A stretch of 64,000 bases of DNA from a virus. Shown piece by piece: positions 17,797 through 25,212 of the stretch. The stretch covers positions 62,001 to 126,000 of IMG/VR virus record IMGVR_UViG_3300021959_000011. One strand, given 5' to 3'. The notes beneath the pieces were generated by a model, which was given only the letters and a program-made list of their open reading frames with translations, was not told the origin of the DNA and ran no database searches. Each line of letters starts with the position of its first letter. The first letter of the stretch is position 1. Position numbers and translations under genes: made by a program.

Positions 17797-18525
17797 TTAG
17801 TCTCTCTGGATAATATCTACTTCGGCATTATCACCCACAAATGTTGCATCAACTTTTGTATCATAAATTCCACTTTGGTTTATACTAAACCAACCGCCAC
17901 CACCAGTAATACTTAATGTAACACTATGTCCGGCACTATCACCGGCACCAGATTGGTCAATCTTTACATAATTGCCAGGAGCTTCAGTAGCTAATCCAGA
18001 ATGACCGTCAGAAACTGTACCACTTGCAAGTGAATTTTCATTGTTTATTGTCACAGTAATATCTGCGGCCTTACCATCCTGATCAACATCAATGACGTTT
18101 CCATCACCAGTAATGGTAAATACGGCAACTAGGTCTTCCGCATCGCCGGTTTCACCAATTCTGAACAGAAATTTGTTATCATCTCCAGTTGTCGCAATAT
18201 TCAATGTGACATCTTCACAATTTGTACCAGAAGTATCATCACACGTCAGATCCACAGTATTGTCATCACCAGTAAATACCCACGTACCAGTGTAACTATT
18301 ACCTTTTATCAGTGCATCAATTTCATTAAAATTACCTGTTTGAGTAATTGAGAATGTCATATCATCACCATCTAAAAGAACATCTGTTGTAGAGTCACCA
18401 AACTCATTGTCCTGACCATCTTGCGTAATAGCTAAATCTAAATTATCACCAGATTGTGTAATATAGATATCATTAGCAAATACTGGAAACGAAAAGAATA
18501 TCAATGGAATTATATATTTCCACAT
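17797..18525 (-). CDS. Curlin-like repeat protein (first)
   Basis: 242 residues, signal peptide about 1-17 (FFSFPVFA). Starts DIYITQSGDNLDLAITQDGQ, two classical curlin half-repeats, followed by further IxQxG and TGD(D/G)N units through to the C-terminus. Acidic, Gly/Asp/Asn-rich and almost without aromatic residues, as expected of an amyloid-forming secreted fibre. Lies between CsgG and FecR, so it is probably the major subunit. The family call rests on repeat pattern and neighbourhood. Confidence 0.78.
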   Translation of the reverse strand: MWKYIIPLIFFSFPVFANDIYITQSGDNLDLAITQDGQDNEFGDSTTDVLLDGDDMTFSITQTGNFNEIDALIKGNSYTGTWVFTGDDNTVDLTCDDTSGTNCEDVTLNIATTGDDNKFLFRIGETGDAEDLVAVFTITGDGNVIDVDQDGKAADITVTINNENSLASGTVSDGHSGLATEAPGNYVKIDQSGAGDSAGHSVTLSITGGGGWFSINQSGIYDTKVDATFVGDNAEVDIIQRD

Positions 18526-18546
18526 ATCTTATTTCTCCTTAATAAA

Positions 18547-19347
18547 TTATTTGAATTTCCATAATTTTTTATCAACACCTTCATAAACCAATTCTATAAT
18601 TCCCTGCTCTATCGCAGCTCTTACTGCATAATTTACAGGTTCGTTTACTGAAAAACCAGATTCTGTTTCTACGAGTTTTGTACCTAAATCCAAAAACTTA
18701 AAAACATCTGCGCCGGTTCTATAACTTGCAATAGATTTTTCTGTTGCAATACTCATTAAGACCTTACCAGTGTTAACGCTAACTAATCTCATTACGACAG
18801 TAACTGTATCTATTCTATATTCTGTTTGTGCGCCGATGCCAAGATATCTTCCACCAACACCACCTACAGCCGTATTACTGTCATAACCAACTACACCACC
18901 TTCTAAAATCAAACCCGCAAAAATCATAGGTTTTAATTTTATGGGTCCGTTTGGTAAATCCTTTTCGTATACCTCTCTTGTATTTCTAATAAGTTGTCTT
19001 TCTTTAATAAGGTTGTCCATACCAACTCTTTCAACAACCTCAAACCATTCACCCTGTCCAACATCCTGTAGGGCCTTTATAACCCAAACCTCCGAACCTT
19101 GTGTTACGGCCGAACTTAGATTTGCAATACCATCTGATGGTTTTCTCTGTCCAGTTTTATCCAAAAACTGATAGACTGCAATAGTAATTTTATCACCATC
19201 TATTGGTGGTACTGCTGCCAATCGTTCTTTGATAGGACTCTCCTGTGATACTGGAGAATCGTCCAAACTATTCAGAACATCAAGAGATTGCATTACTGCA
19301 CATCCGCCTAAAAAATTCATAAAAAATATTATAAAAAATATTCTCAT
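18547..19347 (-). CDS. csgG: CsgG, curli secretion pore lipoprotein
   Basis: 266 residues (E. coli CsgG 277). Lipoprotein signal with lipobox LGGC, acylated cysteine at 16. Recognisable CsgG blocks: KITIAVYQFLDKTGQRKP, SEVWVIKALQDVGQGEWFEVVER.GMDNLIKERQ in two pieces, GLILEGGVVGYDSN, and the pore-lining YRIDTVTVVMRLVSVNTGKV. CsgG forms the nonameric outer-membrane channel for curli subunits. Starts one base after the csgF stop. Full length with no visible break. Confidence 0.93.
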   Translation of the reverse strand: MRIFFIIFFMNFLGGCAVMQSLDVLNSLDDSPVSQESPIKERLAAVPPIDGDKITIAVYQFLDKTGQRKPSDGIANLSSAVTQGSEVWVIKALQDVGQGEWFEVVERVGMDNLIKERQLIRNTREVYEKDLPNGPIKLKPMIFAGLILEGGVVGYDSNTAVGGVGGRYLGIGAQTEYRIDTVTVVMRLVSVNTGKVLMSIATEKSIASYRTGADVFKFLDLGTKLVETESGFSVNEPVNYAVRAAIEQGIIELVYEGVDKKLWKFK

Positions 19348-19809
19348 TTAAAATCCAAATTCTCCACTGCCTGGCACAGTAATTTCTGTAACAGTACCAT
19401 CATCACCAACAATAGTTAGTGTGATTTCACCAGTAGTTTCATCTCTAATCCAACTAATAGTTGAACCTTCAATCGATGCTGTACCTGTATTTGAACAAGT
19501 ATCAGTACAATCTGCAAACATCGAATCTACCATCTGTTTAGAAAGTTGTGCGTAAATTCTAGATTCAATGTTACGAATAAATTTATTTAGAGTTGTATTA
19601 TTCAATTCTCTTTCTATTCGTGCGGCCTCAGATTCTGCATCTTTTCGAAGTTCTTCTTTTCTATTATGTTGCAACTGTTCAACACTCAGTACATGAGTAG
19701 AATATCCATTACCATAATGAAATGCAGGGTTCTTAAATCCCCATGTCATTTCAGAACCATATACTGGAAATGTTAATAATAATATCACTAATATAAAAAA
19801 GATTTTCAT
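19348..19809 (-). CDS. csgF: CsgF, curli assembly factor
   Basis: 153 residues with a signal peptide (about 1-18). The mature start, MTWGFKNPAFHYGNGY, matches the CsgF N-terminus that inserts in the CsgG pore (family pattern F.NPxFGGNP). The C-terminus has two beta strands (TTGEITLTIVGDDGTVTEITV), as in the family. Contains a CTDTCS cysteine pair not typical of E. coli CsgF. Gene order csgF-csgG-curlin supports the call. No CsgE homologue is visible. Confidence 0.88.
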   Translation of the reverse strand: MKIFFILVILLLTFPVYGSEMTWGFKNPAFHYGNGYSTHVLSVEQLQHNRKEELRKDAESEAARIERELNNTTLNKFIRNIESRIYAQLSKQMVDSMFADCTDTCSNTGTASIEGSTISWIRDETTGEITLTIVGDDGTVTEITVPGSGEFGF

Positions 19810-19817
19810 AATTATTC

Positions 19818-20108
19818 CTACTTATCTTTATTCTTTAAAAACTCATCTATTTCTTCTTCAGTTGGTATTTTTTGTTCTTTAGATTGTAAAATCATATTTA
19901 ATTTTGTATTTAGTCTAATTAAATCATTATCCATCATTCTTATGCGATCAATTAATGCAATCAAAGTCATATGAGATTCTTCGATTACAGGGTCGACTTC
20001 CTTAGTAACCCAATTCCAAATATAAAATATGAAATATCCTAGTCCTACCGCAGCGATTATTGGAAATCCATACTGCGATACTAAATCACCTAAATTTTGA
20101 TCTGGCAT
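19818..20108 (-). CDS. Small membrane protein, BhlA/holin-like
   Basis: 96 residues: one TM (about 14-33, FPIIAAVGLGYFIFYIWNW), then an amphipathic coiled coil. Paralogous in layout to the protein at 20480-20767, both starting L.S..GFPI.A. Topology recalls BhlA/UviB holin-like proteins. Shares one base with the upstream gene. It could help lysis, or could stand in for an accessory factor of the secretion system. Confidence 0.6.
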   Translation of the reverse strand: MPDQNLGDLVSQYGFPIIAAVGLGYFIFYIWNWVTKEVDPVIEESHMTLIALIDRIRMMDNDLIRLNTKLNMILQSKEQKIPTEEEIDEFLKNKDK

Positions 20109-20311
20109 TATTCTGACTCAGACAAATCTTCTGGATTACATCTCATCAACCAACCATGTTCATTTACAACAAACTTATCGCCGGGCTTATAAAGGTGATA
20201 CTCCTTTACAGAATTTCCATCCTTATCCATTCCCATCACTTCGCCTGGCCAATCACCTTTGACTGTAAAATTATTGCCGGCCTGCTCAATACTATATTCA
20301 ACCCATAACAT
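20108..20311 (-). CDS. 67-aa hypothetical protein
   Basis: Starts at MLWVEYSIEQAGNN within the overlapping end of the upstream gene. The longer in-frame ORF reads antilogously through that gene and is unlikely. Contains two SH3-like beta repeats (KGDWPGEVMGMDKDGNSV, YKPGDKFVVNEHG). Its upstream neighbour has a similar GDVYRVGPNG motif, suggesting related small beta-barrel domains. Function unknown. Confidence 0.55.
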   Translation of the reverse strand: MLWVEYSIEQAGNNFTVKGDWPGEVMGMDKDGNSVKEYHLYKPGDKFVVNEHGWLMRCNPEDLSESE

Positions 20312-20477
20312 TTTCAGCACCAATTTTTTCAAAGTACCCATTTGGGCCAACTCTATAAACATCACCGATTTGTAATTCAACATCATCAATGATAAAAAAT
20401 TTATCATCTGGATTTTTATTTGTCAAAATGCGAAAACCATTTTGAAATTTCATTAGTAGTAAATCTTTCCACAACAT
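20298..20477 (-). CDS. 59-aa small beta-rich protein
   Basis: MLWKDLLLMKFQNGFRILTN start; DDVELQIGDVYRVGPNGYFE looks like an SH3-like strand pair. Overlaps the following gene by 14 nt and follows the upstream gene by 2 nt, so it fits the operon. Function unknown. Confidence 0.55.
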   Translation of the reverse strand: MLWKDLLLMKFQNGFRILTNKNPDDKFFIIDDVELQIGDVYRVGPNGYFEKIGAENVMG

Positions 20478-20479
20478 AT

Positions 20480-20767
20480 TTAGTCCTTTCTAGCATCTTT
20501 TTGTCCATCTGCCCTTGCAATTCTATTTAAATCTGCAGGGAGCATTGGAATATTAAATGAACGGCACATTAATATATCTATTCTCAAAAGTTCATTATTC
20601 ATCGTTTTCACTCTATTATCAAGAGACTTTACGAATCCTCTTTGGGTACGGATATCATCTAAGACTCCGGCCAATATGAATTTCAATGTTAGGAACACAA
20701 AAAATCCACCCGCCAAAGCGGATGCAATTGGAAACCCCACATCACTGACCAAATCTAAAATATCCAT
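20480..20767 (-). CDS. Small membrane protein, paralogue of 19818-20108
   Basis: 95 residues with one TM (about 12-32, FPIASALAGGFFVFLTLKFI), then a helical segment with RTQRGFVKSLDNRVKTMNNE. Same layout as the protein at 19818-20108. Preceded by an exact late promoter (20788-20795). Possible holin-like role. Confidence 0.6.
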   Translation of the reverse strand: MDILDLVSDVGFPIASALAGGFFVFLTLKFILAGVLDDIRTQRGFVKSLDNRVKTMNNELLRIDILMCRSFNIPMLPADLNRIARADGQKDARKD

Positions 20768-20787
20768 AATAGTTTATCCTCAAAACT

Positions 20788-20795
20788 ATTTATAA
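20788..20795 (-). promoter_or_regulatory. T4-type late promoter TATAAATA
   Basis: Exact late -10 box 20 bp upstream of the gene starting at 20767. The tightly packed genes from there to 13727 include the curli set, so it may drive the whole block late in infection. Confidence 0.7.
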
Positions 20796-20815
20796 AAATC
20801 AAAGAATTTACTTTA

Positions 20816-21292
20816 TTATCCTTGGGCCGACATGATAAGAAACACAATTAATGCCAATATTCCTGATAGACAAAGTATTAAAAATATAATTAATAGAAAT
20901 TCAAAAAACTTTTTACGTCTTTCCATTTGTTTATAAATGGTTTCTTCTCTTTCTTTTCGAATATTTCTACGCAACTCTACCATTTCTTTCCACGTACCAT
21001 AACCAAAACGGTTATTCAGTAGTGCCTGTAGGTCTGCCTCTTGTTCTGCGAGTTTCTTTTTATGAATAATTATCTGGAGGGCCTCTTCTTCGACAGAACC
21101 AGAAGAAAAAAGTTTAGTAAATAGTGGGGGATTTTTTCTTTGACTCTCTGCTCGAGTCAAATCTGCTGCAGCACCATACCAACGACCAAGATGACCGGCG
21201 ACTTCTTCCAAGTCTCTTCCGGCCGATACTAATTTACGTATACCATTGTATGCTGTAGTTGCAGCAGTTATTGCTGTTATGGGGTCAATCAT
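20816..21292 (-). CDS. Conserved membrane-tail protein of marine T4-like phages
   Basis: 158 residues. MIDPITAITAATTAYNGIRK start, then AGRDLEEVAGHLGRWYGAA, a charged coiled coil, and a C-terminal TM (about 130-153). I recall this layout (DPxTAI...GRD.E..A..LGRW) as a common hypothetical protein of cyanophages and pelagiphages. Late promoter 21381-21388 upstream. Possibly lysis- or virion-related. Confidence 0.65.
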   Translation of the reverse strand: MIDPITAITAATTAYNGIRKLVSAGRDLEEVAGHLGRWYGAAADLTRAESQRKNPPLFTKLFSSGSVEEEALQIIIHKKKLAEQEADLQALLNNRFGYGTWKEMVELRRNIRKEREETIYKQMERRKKFFEFLLIIFLILCLSGILALIVFLIMSAQG

Positions 21293-21380
21293 TATTATAC
21301 CTTTTACTTTACACCGTAAATATAAGAAATTTACGTTACATAGTAAATAATGATCTAAGGTTTCAATTCACATTACAAAG

Positions 21381-21388
21381 TATTTATA
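21381..21388 (-). promoter_or_regulatory. T4-type late promoter TATAAATA
   Basis: Exact late box about 90 bp upstream of the gene starting at 21292. The 21293-21380 interval holds no ORF. Confidence 0.6.
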
Positions 21389-21393
21389 ATATT

Positions 21394-21678
21394 TTAAAAA
21401 ACTCTACCACTTTCAGTCTCATTAATTAATCTACTCCATATCTTTAATTTGTTTCGTTTATGTTCTTCACGAATTTCCACTTCGTTCCAACTAAACATAT
21501 CCCATTCGTGGGCAAGATTAATCATCGTCATAACATCTCCAAGTTCATCTTGGAATTTTTTTCTGTCGTATTCACCTTTACGAATACATTTGGAACATTC
21601 TTGAATTAATTCGGCACATTCTTCCATAAGAATTACCAAAAGTTCATCTCTAGGGTCTTTGAACTGTTTAATACTCAT
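21394..21678 (-). CDS. MazG-like nucleotide pyrophosphohydrolase
   Basis: 94 residues, single MazG-like all-alpha domain. Metal-binding pattern EECAELIQE (about 17-25) and DELGDVMTM (about 44-52). Family members hydrolyse (d)NTPs or ppGpp-like nucleotides to monophosphates. Phage MazG proteins were proposed to lower ppGpp or recycle host nucleotides. ATGA overlap with the upstream small gene. Confidence 0.8.
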   Translation of the reverse strand: MSIKQFKDPRDELLVILMEECAELIQECSKCIRKGEYDRKKFQDELGDVMTMINLAHEWDMFSWNEVEIREEHKRNKLKIWSRLINETESGRVF

Positions 21679-21851
21679 TTTAGCGACAAATCCATCTTTA
21701 CTAAAACCATAGTACCATCTACCTCTACGGCCACATATGTATCAGATTGTTGTACACCTAATTGTTTAAAAGTTTGGTTTCCAGAAACTGTTAATCTGAT
21801 GTTTGCATCGTCATCAGTTATCCAAGATGTTGTTGTGTTTACTCTATGCAT
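21675..21851 (-). CDS. 58-aa small protein
   Basis: MHRVNTTTSWITDDDANIRL start; beta-rich, ending in EVDGTMVLVKMDLSLK. Coupled to the MazG-like gene by an ATGA overlap and directly downstream of tRNA-Pro. Function unknown. Confidence 0.5.
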   Translation of the reverse strand: MHRVNTTTSWITDDDANIRLTVSGNQTFKQLGVQQSDTYVAVEVDGTMVLVKMDLSLK

Positions 21852-21868
21852 AATATAATCCTATTAAT

Positions 21869-21945
21869 TGGTCGGAGTTAGAGGATTCGAACCTCTGACC
21901 CTCTGCTCCCAAAGCAGATGCGCTACCAGACTGCGCCAAACTCCG
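21869..21945 (-). tRNA. tRNA-Pro (UGG), CCA encoded
   Basis: 77 nt. Acceptor CGGAGTT/AACTCCG, anticodon loop TTTGGGA reading UGG, T loop TTCGAAT, and encoded CCA. Gives CCA/CCN decoding. Confidence 0.95.
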
Positions 21946-21952
21946 TTTTATT

Positions 21953-22162
21953 TTAGTTTTCAGAAACTACTTTAATCATTTCATCAAAAAATTTAAAGTA
22001 AAGATTGTCTCCAAGAATATCCATCCAACCATCAATGCACAAATCTGCATCGATAAAGTTCCAATTGAAAGAACCGTTGTTGTTGATATTTTCTGGATTG
22101 TTTGCAGCAACTTCGAACGCATTTTCAAAACCTACCGCAACTTCTGATGATACATAATTCAT
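21953..22162 (-). CDS. Small hypothetical protein
   Basis: 69 residues, acidic and Asn-rich (ANNPENINNNGSFNWNFIDA). First ORF behind a consensus early promoter. Ends 8 bp before tRNA-Pro, so the two are probably co-transcribed. No function recognised. Confidence 0.5.
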   Translation of the reverse strand: MNYVSSEVAVGFENAFEVAANNPENINNNGSFNWNFIDADLCIDGWMDILGDNLYFKFFDEMIKVVSEN

Positions 22163-22193
22163 AAGTGATTCCTTTTTTTCTAACTACCCTTAT

Positions 22194-22222
22194 AACATAT
22201 CTGATTCGATACTGATTGTCAA
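22194..22222 (-). promoter_or_regulatory. Early promoter TTGACA-17-TATGTT
   Basis: -35 at 22217-22222, -10 at 22194-22199. Drives the 69-aa gene and tRNA-Pro. Confidence 0.75.
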
Positions 22223-22242
22223 GCGAATAATTAATGTGTAGG

Positions 22243-22458
22243 TGGGATTTAGGAATACCCACAATTCCAGAATGATACATCCTCTATCAAACTATCTGAA
22301 AAGCCTCATATCAAACTAGTTAGGTCTGAAATCTAGCACTCCCTGTCTCCAGAGTCTACAAGTGTCACTACAACTATGAGCCAAGTTAGGGGCTGTATTA
22401 CCCCCATTTCCTTGCACTACAATCCCTACTCCGTCGAGTTTGGATTTTTTAAACTTAC
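22243..22458 (-). ncRNA. Candidate structured non-coding RNA
   Basis: No ORF over about 290 bp between two early promoters. Transcription from 22465-22493 would read a region with nested pairing: CAAACT/AGTTTG (22437-22442 with 22312-22317) closing, a GGGG/CCCC hairpin (22389-22405), a CTG-GAGA-CAG tetraloop hairpin (22343-22352) and a GTGGG/CCCAC stem near 22245. It is also visibly less AT-rich than other gaps. No known RNA family recognised. Confidence 0.5.
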
Positions 22459-22464
22459 TTGTGA

Positions 22465-22493
22465 AGTATATCACATTTTATATATTGTGTCAA
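22465..22493 (-). promoter_or_regulatory. Early promoter TTGACA-17-TATACT
   Basis: -35 at 22488-22493, -10 at 22465-22470. The first thing downstream is non-coding for about 290 bp, which implies an RNA product or a long leader. Confidence 0.8.
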
Positions 22494-22507
22494 GTCTTTT
22501 TTAAATT

Positions 22508-22633
22508 TTAATTAAACCATCCATATGTTAAACACCATAATTCCAAATAAATTTTATGGACACCAAAAACGACTATTGGCATTAAAGGTATCGATAAGAG
22601 CCAAAATAATGGATCTGTTAATATATCTTTCAT
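22508..22633 (-). CDS. 41-aa membrane peptide
   Basis: MKDILTDPLFWLLSIPLMPI start, one hydrophobic span, ending GWFN. Joined to the upstream gene by an ATGA overlap. Function unknown. Confidence 0.45.
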   Translation of the reverse strand: MKDILTDPLFWLLSIPLMPIVVFGVHKIYLELWCLTYGWFN

Positions 22634-22842
22634 TTCTTTCCTTGGTTAACTTGAACACAAATTCCCTGTGTATCTATGGGAAAGTGTCCATTTGGATTTC
22701 TCCCAATTTCTTCTGCAAGACTTTCTCTTGCCATAAAACAATCATACATGTTTGAAAATTCCCAATAACCTTCTACTCTAGGTTGCTTAACATTGTCTTC
22801 TGGGGTCAGACTAAACACTATGAAAACTAAAACCCATTTCAT
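22630..22842 (-). CDS. Small exported protein
   Basis: 70 residues, short N-terminal hydrophobic signal (MKWVLVFIVFSLTP), then a compact domain with cysteines at about 35 and 62 (DCFMARESLAEEIG, TQGICVQV). I recall this type in marine phages. Overlaps neighbours by 4 nt at both ends. Confidence 0.6.
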   Translation of the reverse strand: MKWVLVFIVFSLTPEDNVKQPRVEGYWEFSNMYDCFMARESLAEEIGRNPNGHFPIDTQGICVQVNQGKK

Positions 22843-23048
22843 TTATCTTTCCTTAGTGACCAACTAGCTGGTGATAATTCTTCCCAAATAAGTGTATCGC
22901 CATCATCCCAACCCATTTGATTCAAGAGGTCAACTGGCAATGGAAGAATTAAATCTTCTCCATCTTGTTCTATCTTAACAGTAAAACTATCTTTACGATT
23001 TACGGCATCATAGTTGGGATAACCTTTTTCAAATACTGGATTGTTCAT
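22839..23048 (-). CDS. AbrB/MazE-like small DNA-binding-type protein
   Basis: 69 residues. DGEDLILPLPVDLLNQMGWDDGD is the swapped-hairpin AbrB/SpoVT pattern (strand, P.ell..lgw..GD). Such domains occur in antitoxins and transition regulators. No toxin-like partner is seen beside it, so it may be a stand-alone phage regulator. Confidence 0.6.
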   Translation of the reverse strand: MNNPVFEKGYPNYDAVNRKDSFTVKIEQDGEDLILPLPVDLLNQMGWDDGDTLIWEELSPASWSLRKDK

Positions 23049-23205
23049 TTTCTATTCTTTTCATAATTTCATCTCTACGTTTATCTGTCATTTTTGTCCA
23101 TAACATAATTTCTTCCTGACTTCTACCACAACCAACACATTCCATATGTGTGTGTTTATTCACTAGGTGACATAATTTTATGCATGGACTTTTTAGTTTT
23201 TTCAT
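23029..23205 (-). CDS. DUF1289-like cysteine protein
   Basis: 58 residues, fitting DUF1289: SPCIKLC, then MECVGCGRSQEEIMLWTKM and a basic helix. The four cysteines suggest zinc or iron binding. DUF1289 proteins are common in proteobacteria. Starts 5 bp downstream of tRNA-Leu and overlaps the AbrB-like gene by 20 nt. Confidence 0.7.
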   Translation of the reverse strand: MKKLKSPCIKLCHLVNKHTHMECVGCGRSQEEIMLWTKMTDKRRDEIMKRIENEQSSI

Positions 23206-23209
23206 TTTA

Positions 23210-23296
23210 TGGTGCCCGCAGCTGGACTTGAACCAGCACAGCGATATCGCCGACAGATTTTAAGTCTGTTGTGTCTACCTATTCCACCATGCGGGC
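23210..23296 (-). tRNA. tRNA-Leu (UAA), CCA encoded
   Basis: 87 nt class II tRNA. Acceptor GCCCGCA/TGCGGGC, anticodon loop CTTAAAA reading UAA, long variable arm, T loop TTCAAGT, encoded CCA. Confidence 0.95.
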
Positions 23297-23304
23297 ATAT
23301 TATT

Positions 23305-23811
23305 TTAATCTGTAATGTACGTAGTATTTACGTATACTCTAATTGTATTACCCATTGGTAGAGTTGTTGGATGTATTGTAATCATTGTACCATTGACATC
23401 AGCAGTCACGATATAGTGACTAATTTTTTCAATAGTGTTATATGTATATTGGGTATAACATGATTGAATTGGACGATATCCTGAGATAACTCTTTGATTA
23501 CCTCTATCCCCTGCAATAACTCCACCAATGATCGCACCGGCGGCTGCACCTTGGTCATTACCTGTGGCACCTTTACCTAGTAATCCGCCAATAATCATAC
23601 CCTGAAGTACATTCGCACCACCATTACCACCTACATTTCCATAAATTGGAGCTTGAGTAGTATTACACACTCTCTCTGGCACTTTCTCCATAAAAGATGT
23701 ATAAACTGGTGACGAACTAAGAATACGTGCATCAACGTATTCCCCTGCATTTACAGGAGTAGTTGCAAATAGGGCGAGACCAACAAAGGTTGACTTCAAA
23801 AACGATTTCAT
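23305..23811 (-). CDS. Glycine-zipper outer-membrane-type protein
   Basis: 168 residues from MKSFLKS, chosen because GGAG lies 7 nt upstream and the earlier ATG would be at the very start of the mRNA. Signal peptide (about 1-22), then a glycine-zipper region (QGMIIGGLLGKGATG, GAAAGAIIGGVIAGDRG), as in the 17-kDa antigen/SlyB type, between cysteine-bearing beta segments. May sit in the host envelope and alter it or exclude other phages. Own early promoter. Confidence 0.7.
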   Translation of the reverse strand: MKSFLKSTFVGLALFATTPVNAGEYVDARILSSSPVYTSFMEKVPERVCNTTQAPIYGNVGGNGGANVLQGMIIGGLLGKGATGNDQGAAAGAIIGGVIAGDRGNQRVISGYRPIQSCYTQYTYNTIEKISHYIVTADVNGTMITIHPTTLPMGNTIRVYVNTTYITD

Positions 23812-23838
23812 TTTTTTCTCCACGTTCATTATGTATAT

Positions 23839-23867
23839 ACTATAACAGAAGTATATGTATTTGTCAA
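23839..23867 (-). promoter_or_regulatory. Early promoter TTGACA-17-TATAGT
   Basis: -35 at 23862-23867, -10 at 23839-23844. Serves the glycine-zipper gene, tRNA-Leu and following small genes. Confidence 0.8.
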
Positions 23868-23873
23868 TACATT

Positions 23874-25166
23874 TTAAATTTTCATAATATAAAAAATTGC
23901 ATAATATGGTGGTCGGTTTTCATGGCCATTTCCACCACCAGCGGAACCAGTAGTACCACTAAAGTTGTGTTGATGGTCTCCAATATGTCCTGTCTGTCCA
24001 GTAATTGTATGAGTATGTGCCCCTGCAGGTCTAATAGTATCTTGCCAATCTTCTAGTAATCTTTCTGCATCATCACTAAATGCACCAACACCATCTTTCT
24101 GACTACCATAATTTCCACGATCATTTGCATAAATTTGGTGTATGTGTTGACCTGCTTGATCTGTTTTTAATGTACCAGCTGTATGAGAATGTCCACCGCC
24201 GGGCCCGGCACTTAATCCACTACCATCGTGAGTATGATTTGGCATCTGGGCATCTGTTAAAGTGACTGATGCAGATCCACCAGTAGTATTTACTGCATAA
24301 CTATCCCCTGCCCCTACAACAAATCTATTTCTCAAATCTGGAGTACCGTTTGCACCATTACATAAGGCCCAACCAGTAGGAATATTAATTTCGGAACCAT
24401 GCCACATAATGATAGAACCGGCCGGCATTAAATTATTTGCAAAGTTAGTAATAGATTCTGTATCTAGATTAGTAACATGTCCTTCACCATCTAATGTAAC
24501 ACCTTGTACAACCACACTAGAAACACTACTTGCATTAGATGTATTTGCATGAGAAATTGTAAGAGTACCAGCAGTATCATTATATGCAGTATTAATACCA
24601 TTACCACCAGAGATTAATGCATTAACTCTATCATCAACTCTTTCATTTGTATGATATAAATTACTACCCTCTGTTAAGTCAGAAGTACTCTTTGATGCAA
24701 GGTCACTATTGAAATCAGAAGAACTATAACTGGTAACACTAATTACACCAGTACTTGAATCATACGTAACATCACCACCAGCTGAAATTGCAGCACGTAC
24801 TCTTGCCGCTGTGTGATACTGATTGGTACTACCTTCTGTTAGATTGTCAGTAGTTGCATTATTAGAATCGTAAACTTCGGAAATAATAGTTGATAACAAA
24901 TCTGCACCAACATTTTTAGTGAGTAAAGTAATTTCTGGTGGCGTTACACCTTGATTAAAATATGCAACATCAAACCAATCGTCATCAGTTGCATTACGCA
25001 TCTTTAAAATATGATTTGTTGTATCATACCACCACATATGTGCAAATGTATTTGGTGGTGTTGATGGATTTGCATTATTAGAAACAATTGCCTGCAAGGC
25101 ATCATTTATTTCTAATCTAAGATCGCTTGCAGTTTGATCCGATAGGACATAATCACTTACTGCCAT
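23874..25166 (-). CDS. Tail fibre with phage tail-collar domain
   Basis: 430 residues. N-terminal beta-rich shaft with repeated LTEGS.NLYHT motifs. From about 258 the collar domain: AGSIIMWHGSEINIPTGWAL, CNGANGTPDLRNRFVVGAG, then the His/Gly-rich TDAQMPNHTHDGSG region whose histidines bind iron in T4 gp12-type fibres. C-terminus YYAIFYIMKI. Late promoter at 25198-25205. Short-fibre (gp12-like) or distal side-fibre role. Confidence 0.85.
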   Translation of the reverse strand: MAVSDYVLSDQTASDLRLEINDALQAIVSNNANPSTPPNTFAHMWWYDTTNHILKMRNATDDDWFDVAYFNQGVTPPEITLLTKNVGADLLSTIISEVYDSNNATTDNLTEGSTNQYHTAARVRAAISAGGDVTYDSSTGVISVTSYSSSDFNSDLASKSTSDLTEGSNLYHTNERVDDRVNALISGGNGINTAYNDTAGTLTISHANTSNASSVSSVVVQGVTLDGEGHVTNLDTESITNFANNLMPAGSIIMWHGSEINIPTGWALCNGANGTPDLRNRFVVGAGDSYAVNTTGGSASVTLTDAQMPNHTHDGSGLSAGPGGGHSHTAGTLKTDQAGQHIHQIYANDRGNYGSQKDGVGAFSDDAERLLEDWQDTIRPAGAHTHTITGQTGHIGDHQHNFSGTTGSAGGGNGHENRPPYYAIFYIMKI

Positions 25167-25197
25167 GTTCGTTTCCTCTGTATGATAAGTTTAATAC

Positions 25198-25205
25198 TAT
25201 TTATA
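25198..25205 (-). promoter_or_regulatory. T4-type late promoter TATAAATA
   Basis: Exact late box 31 bp upstream of the collar-domain fibre gene, just after the terminator of the preceding unit. Confidence 0.8.
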
Positions 25206-25212
25206 CAAAAAA

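Noticed and set aside
22400-22445. Glutamine riboswitch (glnA/downstream-peptide type)
   Set aside because: GACGGAGTAGGG resembles the conserved GACGGAAGUAGG but lacks an A and the CGUUCA partner upstream.
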